A DNA stretch of 64,000 nucleotides from Ipomoea triloba (lineage: Eukaryota; Streptophyta; Magnoliopsida; Solanales; Convolvulaceae), in NCBI RefSeq assembly GCF_003576645.1, contig NC_044916.1:4418145-4482144 (forward strand), in the 5' to 3' direction. How positions within the stretch are numbered: position 1 is the stretch's first letter; each line of letters starts with the position of its first letter. The notes below the pieces were generated by a model, which was not told the DNA's origin, did not search any database, and saw nothing but the letters and a program-made list of their open reading frames with translations. The position numbers were made by a program, and so were the translations under genes. Positions 12,072 through 21,743 of this stretch are shown here, one piece after another.

Positions 12072-13823
12072 GGGTGTGTTTGGTAAAAATAATTTTTAGA
12101 AATCATTTTCCGAGCTTTTGGTGTTTGACAATGATGCCTTTGATTTGTAACACATTTTTCACCCCATTCTTTAACCTTTTTGATAACAAAATGCTTGTAG
12201 TTGAGTTGGAACCTATGACTTGTTTGTGTGAATTGATGTTCTTTAGATAAAATGGTTGCAATGAGTCATTTGGAAGTCTTTTGGAGCATAAAGGAACGAT
12301 GTTAGAGGTCGGGAGGAGTGCACGCAAGAAGATCCGAAGAAGAAGACGAAGAATGGGCTGAAAAGCCATCCATACGGCCTCCCATACGGCCGTATGGATG
12401 GCCGTATGGCCTCGATCAGCATGGCAATAAAACGCCCTACCATACAACCTCTCATACGGCCGTATGGTGGGCTGTTTGCCCGATACTCTGCACAGTATAA
12501 AGTCTGTTTTTCTGCATTTTGTGCCCAAGTCCGAACCCTAGAGAGTTTAGAGTTATTTTCCTTCATTTCCTTAGCAATTGTTAGCTTAGTTTAGCTTAGA
12601 TTTACATTTGGGGAACACACTTGGAGCTTGTATTGAAGATTTGGAAGGGATTCCATCAACTTTTTCTTCCTTATTGATAGTAAAATTCTCTTTTCCTCTT
12701 CTCCAACTTGTCTTTACATTTATAGCTTATTTATGTTTTCCTTGTTGAATCTTGCTATGTTTACCATTAATATGAGTGAGTAGTCTTATATATGGGTTAG
12801 ATTAGGTGTTTATTACTTCTATTGATGCTTGTTATGTGATTATTGCATAAAAGGGGATGAACACCCATTTAGGGTTCTTATGTTTGAGTTGGGTTTATTT
12901 ATATCTTTCAATAGTTTATGGCCTATGATTATTGTTTGTCCTTGGAAAGTCTTTCATTTCAATGGAAGTTGAATGGAAGATTTAAGCCAACCCAACCTCA
13001 AACCCATTTTCTCTTCTATGGAAATAGGGGTAGGTTTGGGGCTAAATAGCTTTTGTTCTTCAAGAACTTAGGTTGGTTCACCATGGAAATGGGACAACCT
13101 TTGTTCTAATCCTTGGGAACTTGGATTTCTTCGTGCTAGCCTTAAGAACCTAGGGCAATTGTTCATCCCCCAATCCTAGTGTTAAAGCATCAATAGAGTA
13201 ATTCACCTAATTTAACCCATCTTTCTCAAATAGTATTTTGCACCTAAGTCAATCTTGTTTTTCCCTTATATCCAAAACTCCAAAAATACTTTAGTTAAAT
13301 CCAAAACCAATTATGTTTTGCTTGGATCCTTACAGGTTTCAAGACCTTGGTAACTAGAGTCTAGGTGATTGCTCCTTACGTGCCATAAAATCCAATCCCC
13401 GTGGTTCGACTTTACACCCATTTTCACACTCCCGCTCACACCGCATCAGGCAACATCCGGAAAATGTGGTCAACGGAAAACATTTTCCGTTGACCACGGA
13501 AAATGAGTTCATTTTTTCGGAGAATGACTTCCGAAAGAAACAGAAAATGGCTTCATGTGACTTTTTAAAAAAAATTATTTCTAATTTCTAATAAATATTA
13601 TTAGTTTATATATTTTTATATTCTAAATAAAATAATAAAAATATATAATTATACATTTCTACTCATTTTTCACTCATTTTCCGGAAAATGAATCAAACAC
13701 ACACAGACTGTTTTTCAAAGTACATCCAAACACCGAAAATGAACTCATTTTCCGAAAATGAACTCATTTTCCGAAAAATGACTCATTTTCCAGAAGTCAT
13801 TTTCCTGCTTTCCAAACACACCC
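12072..13823. mobile_element. Harbinger-like MITE interrupted by a solo LTR
   Basis: The termini are GGGTGTGTTTGG (12072) and CCAAACACACCC (to 13823), flanked by TTC and TTA, a near-match for the TTA duplication. The arms carry repeated TCATTTTCCGGAAAATGA-type palindromes (13450-13800). Without the nested LTR the element is about 430 bp. Confidence 0.55.
12132..13448. mobile_element. Solo LTR nested in the MITE
   Basis: The unit starts TGATGC and ends GCATCA, a 6-bp terminal inverted repeat with canonical TG...CA. It is flanked by GACAA (12127-12131) and GGCAA (13449-13453), a 5-bp duplication with one change. The 1.3-kb length and the GTGGTTCGACTTTACACCC motif near the end suggest a Ty3/gypsy LTR, an inference. 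A related fragment lies at about 17870-18390. No internal retroviral-type genes remain. Confidence 0.6.
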
Positions 13824-14095
13824 TTAGTCTTTTCTAGACAGATTTAAATCACATCATGTATTAAACAAAATTTAGCTCGAATTTTTTGGGTGACAAGAAT
13901 TAAACACACCGTCACGGGGTAAACTCACTTAGCCACCCACAAATTATTTTTAGATGTAAATCATTCTCCACTAACTTATAATCACTTCGATCTTTCCCTG
14001 CAAAAATCAAGAATATATATATTTTTAGAACCAAAAATCAAGAATATTAAGTTAGGTGCCGTGGTCATATTCCTATGACACTTCAAGGGAATCAA
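13824..14095. other. Intergenic DNA
   Basis: AT-rich spacer between the MITE and the SINE; nothing supported. Confidence 0.3.
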
Positions 14096-14106
14096 CCTAT
14101 AAGTTG

Positions 14107-14285
14107 CCAACGACATTGTGGTCTAGTGACACCCGGTGTCCCAGTTAACACTCCCACATGGATGATGGAAGTGGGCTCGAGCCTTAGTGGAGACAACTGT
14201 TGACTCGTTGTGCTTCAGTAGGTTGAGAAAGTAGCTATGAACAGATACTACATTATAACAGAGTCAGTAGTACTAAAAAAAAAAA
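14107..14285 (+). mobile_element. tRNA-derived SINE with perfect target duplication
   Basis: A 179-bp unit with an A-box-like TGTGGTCTAGTGAC near its 5' end, a B-box-like GGGCTCGAGCC about 55 bp further on, and an A-rich 3' tail. It is flanked by the 11-mer CCTATAAGTTG at 14096-14106 and 14286-14296, a perfect duplication of the type LINE machinery makes. A related copy is at about 50750-50930 (minus) and a 5'-truncated tail at 18549-18590. Confidence 0.8.
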
Positions 14286-14296
14286 CCTATAAGTTG

Positions 14297-15046
14297 AATG
14301 CATTCTAATGCACTTTTCATGAATCTTTATGTTTGGTATTTAGACATGACAATTCATGTAAATGAATTTCACAATTATATTAACATGGACACAACTTAAT
14401 AGGGTTAGCATATTATAGTTCTAAGCACGAACACAACCATAATTTTTAATGGGTTGATACAATAAACATATTTAGTTAACAAATTTTTGGATCCACACAA
14501 TACAATATGATACTATAATCTTTTTAAATTCATTATACATATTAATATGATTTTAAAAAAATATTGGAATTTTTTTATTTTAAAAAAATTACAATTAAAT
14601 CCAACAAAATAGTAAAGATATTCCATGTATATTATTTATAAAATGGTAAAATAACTCATGCTAAACTTAACTGCTTAAGCAAGTTGACTTATTAAGACAC
14701 AAATTTTAATAATTTCTTAACATATTATCCATTAATAACTCGAGACATATTAGGGTTAAAAATAAATCGTTATTTTCATATATAATTTCTTGCTGTACTA
14801 ATCATTGGTGTCAAAAGTTGCCAAGTCTAGCTAATTTGGACGACACAAGTAAATGAGATTTGTCATTTGGGTAGCCAGACAAGATTTGTCTACTTTTTTT
14901 GTTAGAATGGTACTACTCCGTATAATATTCGATGTAAATATTACATGCACTTTCTTTTTCTTTTCTTTTTTTTTTTTTTGAAAACATTACATGCACTTTA
15001 ATTTCTTGTTATCAGATATTGAGACCAATTAAAATCAATACTGCAC
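14297..15046. other. AT-rich intergenic DNA
   Basis: No gene or element ends recognised. Confidence 0.35.
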
Positions 15047-15049
15047 TTA

Positions 15050-15667
15050 CAGGCCGTTTGGTTGGGAGGAGGGAATTAAGGGGGAAAAGAATTGTAATTC
15101 GGTGGAATTGTAATTCAATGAATAAGGTAGGAATTGAAATTACAGTGTTTGGTATGCAGGAATAGGAGTACAGGGAATTGAAAGGTAAGAAGCGACAGAA
15201 TGACTAAAATGCCCTTATGTTGTAGTAGGAGTAGTAGTAGTAGTAATAATAATAATAATAATAATAATAATTCTTTCAATAATAATAATAATAATAATAC
15301 GAATAAGAATAATAATTCTTTCAATAATAATAATAATAATAATAATAATAAGTATAATAACAATACTTCTTTTAATAATAATAATAATAATAATAATAAT
15401 TTCAAAAATTTAAAAAAAGAAAAAAAGAAAAAGACAAAGGATTGAGAGGAGGGGCAAAATGGTCTTTACACCAATATAAATGCCCCTCCTCTCCACCGAA
15501 TTACAATTCAGGGGGTACCCCCATGAATTGTAATTCACCAATTGGAGGGAATTGCAATTCCGCGGAATTGCAATTCCCTCCAACCAAACACCGTAGTTGT
15601 CAAATTCATTGAATTGTAATTCAATGAATTACAACTCCCCCCAAATTACACCCAACCAAACACCCCC
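15050..15667. mobile_element. Harbinger-like MITE with AAT microsatellite
   Basis: Flanked by TTA (15047-15049 and 15668-15670). The ends read CAGGCCGTTTGGTTGGGAGG and CCCAACCAAACACCCCC, inverted relatives. Palindromic GGAATTGCAATTCC blocks fill the arms. An expanded AAT/ATT repeat (about 15237-15400) sits inside and creates spurious poly-Asn and poly-Leu ORFs. Confidence 0.6.
15237..15400. repeat. Interrupted (AAT)n microsatellite
   Basis: AAT triplets in several runs broken by ATTCTTTC-type interruptions. Confidence 0.9.
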
Positions 15668-15670
15668 TTA

Positions 15671-16340
15671 ATTGCTGTGATTTGTTGTGTTTATTTTTTT
15701 ACTTTTTTTTTTTTAACTTCTAGATATTGAAACTTTAGCATATCATATCAGACAAACTATGAAAATATTCCACAAAAAACATGAGGTGATCTGACAACAC
15801 TACTAGAGGTAGGTCCAAAACCGGCCAGTAACTTTTTTTCAAATATTCAATTCCTTTCAACAATTTTTTTTTAAAGAAAGGGACTTACTTTTTCTTTCAT
15901 CTTGTATTCCTTTATTTGGGGATTCATAATGACGACCTTGACTAATTTTAAGAGCAAGGTCACCAATAAAATTGCTTTTGAATTTTTGTCAATGTCAACA
16001 AGGATATATGGAAAGAGAATAAAAAGAAAAGGAAAAGAATTGTAACTCATAGGTAAGTGGGTGCATGAAATGCATGCATGCATCTATTGGGCGTGCTTTA
16101 TACATTAGACGTGTTTGTAGAGATAATTAAGTTCTTGAATTTATAATGATAACTAAGATTTTTCTCTTTCCTCCACATACATATGCATATTTACCTCAAA
16201 AATTGAGAAAAAATTAGGGCTGAGCAGATCAATTCGATAAAACCAATCAGTTTGGTTCCATTTAGTATTATAACAAATGGTATTACTTTTAAGTAAATTG
16301 AACGGTTTGGTTAGTTCGGTAAACTGAACCAAATCGTGCA
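15671..16340. other. Intergenic DNA
   Basis: AT-rich, poly-T tracts, no supported gene. Confidence 0.3.
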
Positions 16341-16342
16341 CT

Positions 16343-16344
<2 letters not shown>

Positions 16345-16413
<69 letters not shown>
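16345..16413. repeat. (TA)n microsatellite
   Basis: About 34 uninterrupted TA units. Confidence 0.95.
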
Positions 16414-16415
<2 letters not shown>

Positions 16416-16429
16416 AAAATCCTAAATCA

Positions 16430-17420
16430 CTCCTGTCTCTGGTGTCCCTAAGTTGTTGCACACCTCGCCGAACCAAATCGTTTTTGTGCTGCCTACTCTG
16501 CCGCCTCTATTTCTCCACGAGCAGACGAAGCCATGAAGGTACTCCCCATCCTCCTCCTTCGAATGCCTTTATATAATTTATTGTTGAATTGAGAGTTTTC
16601 ATGTCTGATTTTTAGTATTTCAAAGCCATGAGTTGAGCTTATTGCTCAAATATATATATAATAGTGGAAATTGGTTGATGTCTGACCTAGTTGTCCTCTT
16701 ATATTTCCAGTGATTTCCTGTTATTGGAAATATTTTTCCGGTGCTTGGGGTCTGAAAATTCTTTTCCAAAAATTAACTATACAGTTGAATTTTTCTAGTC
16801 CTCGACACTTTTTCTCCAAATATTAATTATATAGATGGATGATTCATCTTGTCAACAAACACTTCAAGTGAGCCAACTGAAGTGTCGGTTGGGTAAAAAA
16901 AGGAAACGCTCAAGCAGTATATATACTCCTAGCTACCAAAACCAATTATTCTAAAGTCTATGGTGGTATGTACTCACTTTACAAGATTAGAGGACAACAA
17001 GGATAAGTGTACATGTAATTATTGTGGTAAAGAATTAAAGTGTGGAACAACTAGTGGCACTAGTTGTTTGAAAGTTTTTTTTTTTTTTTTTTTTTTTTGA
17101 CCTCTGGTTTGAAAGTTCATAACCAAAGATATATTGCATTTACAAACAAACTTGAAAGTGCAACTGAAAAAAAATCTAACCCAAGTTGAAAGTCCAAGTG
17201 TTCTAAAACCAATATCAAAGTTCTTTGACACCGTATATGGTAGAGACATTGATTTTGACACAAGATTGATTACAGTTCACTCCAGTCATAGTATATATTT
17301 TGTTAGTTTGTGCTTCAATATTTTTTACAGGGCAACGTCATGATATTGATTCGTGAATCCGTAATGATGGATGAACAAGATATGGCTTTGGAATTTGGAT
17401 TGCTATGTTGATATTGTGTT
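16430..17420 (+). other. Orphan exon-like sequences, possible gene fragment
   Basis: Pyrimidine-rich, GC-richer sequence at about 16430-16540 resembles a 5' UTR and ends GACGAAGCCATGAAG|GTACTC, a start codon followed by a possible donor. At 17330 TTTTTTACAG|GGCAACGTCATG looks like an acceptor, followed by a short open stretch (GNVMILIRESVMMDEQDMA) ending in a stop. I recognise no protein and the pieces cannot be shown to join. A gene fragment or pseudogene is possible. Confidence 0.25.
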
Positions 17421-17869
17421 TGAATTTTTATGTTGTTGTTTAATATTTAAATTTTAAACTTTAGATTTGGACTATGTGATGTACTTTCATGTTTGTAGTC
17501 TTTGAACTTTGGATTTGGGCTATGTGACGTTTGGTAATTAGTAGTGTGTTTGAACTTTGGATTGCTATTTTGTTATACAATCGTTATATCGTGGACCATG
17601 GTCCACAGTGTGCACTGTGGACCCTAGTATGAAACGGTATTGTTTCGAATGTTAGTGGACGGTGGACGCGAATGACTTCAAGGAATACACAGAATCCTTG
17701 TCTAGAATACATAAAATGACTTGATGAAATACACAGAATATTGACACAAATACATAGAAATCATATTGACACAAATACATAGAAATCATCCTCCTAACAT
17801 TCGAATATACAAAACACGTCACAACCTATGTTTAAGTTGGGTTTTGATTCTAGCTTTCAATTATTAATG

Positions 17870-18390
17870 TGCAGTGATTGTTGTTAGTCTTTGGAAAGTC
17901 TTCCATCGCAATGGGAATTGGATGAAAGACTTAAGCCAACCCAATCTCAAACCCAATTTCCCTTTTATGAAAATAGGGGTAGATTGAGGCTTACAAAACT
18001 TTTGTTTTTAATGAATTTAGGTTGGTACACCATGGAAATGGGGCAACCTTTGTTCTAATCCTCGTGGGAACTTGGATTCTTTAGTGCTTGCCTCAAGAAC
18101 CTAAGGTTAATGTTCTTCCCCCAATCTAAGTGTTAGAAGTATGAATAGAGTAATACACCTAGTCTAACCCATCTTTTCCAATTAAATTTAATCCTATAAT
18201 TAATCTTGTTTTCCCTTTAATCCGAAACACAAAAAATACTCTAGTTTTAACCCAAAACCAAATATGATTTACTTGGATCCTTATGGATTCCAAGACCTTA
18301 GTGCCTAGAGTTTAGGTAACGACTTTCTACGTCCTATAAACCCCAACCCTCGTGGTTCGACATTTACACCCGTTTCACCATCACCACTAA
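17870..18390. mobile_element. LTR fragment related to the 12132-13448 solo LTR
   Basis: Collinear with about 12930-13440, sharing TTAAGCCAACCCAA, ACCATGGAAATGG, CAACCTTTGTTCTAATCC and CGTGGTTCGAC with many substitutions and indels. Confidence 0.65.
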
Positions 18391-18430
18391 ACTTACATTA
18401 GTAGTCTTATTACAACACCACTAAATTATA

Positions 18431-18900
18431 ATTATAATTCAACTATGGTTTCATTGGACAATATATACTCAAATATCTGAAACTGTTATTCATTTTCATT
18501 TTACATACACTGTAGTTTCATTACAACACAACTAAAGTATCATTTTGAACATATATTACATTATAACGGAATCAATAGTACTAAAAAAAAGTATCATTTT
18601 GATATAACTACAGTTTCATTTGACAATATATACTTAATATGTGAGACATGTTATTCACTTTCTTTTTATTGTAGTTTCATTTCAGCAAAACTAATGTATC
18701 ATTTCAATTCAACTACAATTTTATTTGACAATATATACATTCAATATGTGAGACATGTTATTCAATTTTATTTTATACATACTGCAGTTTCATTTCAATA
18801 CAACTAAAATATCATTTTAATTCATTTGCAGTTTCATTTGATAATATAAACACAATATGTGATATAAGTTATTCAGTTTCATTTTAGACGCAAAGTTTCA
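18431..18900. repeat. About 118-bp tandem repeats
   Basis: Three to four degenerate copies containing AGTTTCATTTGACAATATAT and GTGAGACATGTTATTCA. Confidence 0.6.
18549..18590 (+). mobile_element. 5'-truncated SINE tail
   Basis: A 42-bp insert ends ATCAATAGTACTAAAAAAAA, matching the 3' tail of the SINE at 14107-14285. It is flanked by a perfect 12-mer duplication GTATCATTTTGA (18537-18548 and 18591-18602). Confidence 0.7.
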
Positions 18901-19368
18901 TTTTGTTATGAACACACCAAAAATATGAAATTTGTTAAAATTTAACGGCTGTTGTTTCTTTACTTAAAAAAACATTGTCGTTTTTGGACTATGGTCTACA
19001 CAGATGTGTGGACCATGATCTACCGTATAACAACCACCAATTGGTTTCCCTTTGTATTGTATTGTTTTTTTATTCAACATTAACAATAACAAAAATAACA
19101 ATAATAATAATAATAGTAATATATTATTTTTATTCTTATTAATATTAATATTGTTGTTGTTCTTGCTGTAGCAATGCCCTAATAAGTCTTTTTACACCTC
19201 AACTGCTAATAGTAAACAACTAATTTTATCAAACATCTCTTTACAAGCTACTAATACAATCTGCCTGTCAAACCCACTGACACAATCCGCTATCCGCTAC
19301 CTCTAACTGTTGATTGCCAAACAAGGTCGATAGGTGAAGGGAAGTAAAAAATCAGATATGTTTTTTAT

Positions 19369-19763
19369 GAGAATAACCTCCTAGGTGCGAAGTATAGACA
19401 AATTTAATGTGTCCATTTAGGATGATCAAAAGTTAAAAATTAATGAAAAATGAGAAAAAATATGATGACATTTTTGTAATTTTCTATAATTACAATTGTG
19501 CATTTAGAAATGTTTGATAGTACATTTAGAAATGCTTTGAGTGCACAAGATGCACTATATGATTCTCATCACATTCCTCCTCCTTGTTATCAAAAGAGTT
19601 TCAAAATACACTTTTAGTTATTTGCGCATGAAATCTAAATGCACAATCATAATTACAGAAAATAACAGAAATGCCACCATATTTTTTTATTAAATTTCGA
19701 GCGTTGATCATTCTAGATAGACAAATAAAATTTGTTCACACTTTGCACTTAGGAGTTGTTCTC
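19369..19763. mobile_element. Foldback element with long terminal inverted repeats
   Basis: The first roughly 170 bp, starting GAGAATAACCTCCTAGGTGC, is the inverted counterpart of the last roughly 170 bp, which in reverse starts GAGAACAACTCCTAAGTGCA. There is no coding capacity. Long TIRs suggest a Mutator-like MITE; no target duplication was confirmed. Confidence 0.6.
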
Positions 19764-21743
19764 ATTTGATTCTAATTATATAGCTTCTATTATATTTATT
19801 AATTTATTAAATTAATTTATGTATTTATTTTTATCCAAACTTCAAATAGGGGAGCAGAGTAATATAATATAGTACTTGGTTTCTTCCTAAATATACACCA
19901 AACATTTTCCCAATCTCTTTTGCCATATCACTTTGCTTACCCAATATTGCATGGGACCCGACTTTGGCGTTTTCGATCGCGTAAGAATCCTCTGCTTTCT
20001 CTTCTCTTATCACACCCCACGAGGAAATTGCTTTTACATATAAATGCAACTGCAGATTTAAAGCTGCAGATAATGCATGAAAAAGGAAGAAAAGTCAGCG
20101 TACTCAGATTCAGATTCACGTGTTGTGATTCGAAGAGCCCATTCAAGGATTCGCGTTTTCCGGTACTCTCTCCCCCTCTCTCTCTCTTTCAAATCATCCC
20201 AGTACTTTGCATTTGCAGTTTTCGCTCGCGATATGATTTACACACATGGCTGTGTTTTCGCTGCGGAACCGTACAATCAGAGAGCCATGTAATGGTGTTT
20301 GATTTCTTATTTCTTGAATGCCTAGTTTAGAATGATTGAATCTGAGCTTCTCGCCATTTGGTGTATAAATGTGTGGTTCAGTTTCCTTCATTTTTTATTT
20401 CCAATCTTCACTGACATTATACATTTGGGAATACATTTGAATTTGATAGTTTTGTTCAGACTTGAACGCCTCATAGGTGCTTAGCGCATTTCTAAGCTTG
20501 ATTGGAGGTCTGTATTGGATGATTTGCTTCAGGATTAGCAATAACCTCTGGGTTCTAACACGGTTTAATCAATATTAGGAACTAGGTATCAGGATTTAGG
20601 ATACTGAAAAGCTCTGTTTTAGTAATAGTAGGAGTATTTGTGCTGCTGAAAATAATGGGGTTAGTTCATAGTTGGCTTTTATGGGACTTCAATTTTCAAG
20701 GAATAGGTTTTGAGTTTTCAATTGTTTTACTTTTTTAACCTTTAGGTTCAATTGTGTTTAACAGGGTGTGGTATGCAGTAGTACATAACTTTACATAAGG
20801 GTTCAATGTTTCATAGTTATACCTGTAAGATACTAAGATCAGTAAGCATGTTATTTGGTTTTATTGAATGAGTTACTATGGTTGTGGATGTGACTATCAA
20901 ATTATTCACTCTGTGTAGCATCAACATGGCATATTAAACTTGGAGGACAAATGTAAAAAAAAAAAAAATGAAAGTGCAGTTTCAAGGAAATAAAAAGCAG
21001 TTATTTTAATCACATGAAGTAACAGGTGGAACTTGTAATGCTGGATGTCTCTAGAAATATATATGGTTTAATGGAAATAATGCATTATCCTGTGACAAGC
21101 ATAAAGTGAAGCTCTTTTAACTGCCTCTTTTTTTTCCCCTGTGCTTCCATTTTGCAATGATGCTGGTGGTGGTCTTAGTTCATGATCCAGTAAAGTCACT
21201 ACTGAATAGTATTATTTGCATTTTTTGGGTTTTACGTATCAGTTGAAAAATCTTATTTCCCCCATTTCAAATTATAAAGCTCATTCCACTGTCATGGGCA
21301 AGAATGGCTGGGTTGCTAATTAATACATTGAATTCTGCTGCTAGCAGCTTCCATATTGAAACCAAATTATACAATCTGGTTTTTACATCTCTTAAATGGT
21401 TCAATATCTTGGATTGCACTCTCTTGTGGTATATTTGAGGACTGTACACTACTTCTGGGCATTTTTGGTCATTCATATCATCTTATTTCTTATATATTTT
21501 CCATTGTGCATTTCATCATAAAGGCTTTTAGCCATCCCGGGGACCACATATGTTCAAGTGCTGTGAAAATTATGTGCATGGTTTAATTTCTGGCATGCAA
21601 TTTTGTAGGTCATGAAGTTCTCAATCAAGGTGAACTACAAGCAAATTTTTGTTTGAACCTGTGGAGATTTTCAACTTTGTTCAATCATTTTCTTGAGATT
21701 AGAAATGGTGCAATATGATATTTTCTCTTGAATCTTCGTTGAG
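19764..21743 (+). other. Promoter and leader region of the Raf-like kinase gene
   Basis: GC-richer sequence at about 19950-20240, with a CTCTCTCTC tract near 20180-20190, probably holds the first untranslated exon; a donor such as TTTTCCG|GTACTC (about 20161) is a candidate. An acceptor TTTTGTAG at 21608 would start a leader exon 21609-21743 joined to the coding ATG at 21744. That exon would hold two short upstream ORFs, 21612-21656 (14 codons) and 21705-21731 (8 codons). The leader structure is inferred. Confidence 0.4.

Larger units (their letters stand above)
17583..19030. mobile_element. Mutator-like non-autonomous element with nested repeats
   Basis: The ends CGTTATATCGTGGACCATGG and, in reverse, GTTATACGGTAGATCATGGT are related inverted termini of a family also at 56773. 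Inside lie an LTR fragment related to 12132-13448 (about 17870-18390) and an array of about 118-bp repeats (18431-18900). I could not find a clean target duplication. Confidence 0.45.

Noticed and set aside
15115..15445. Poly-Leu and poly-Asn ORFs on both strands
   Set aside because: They are translations of the AAT/ATT microsatellite inside a MITE.
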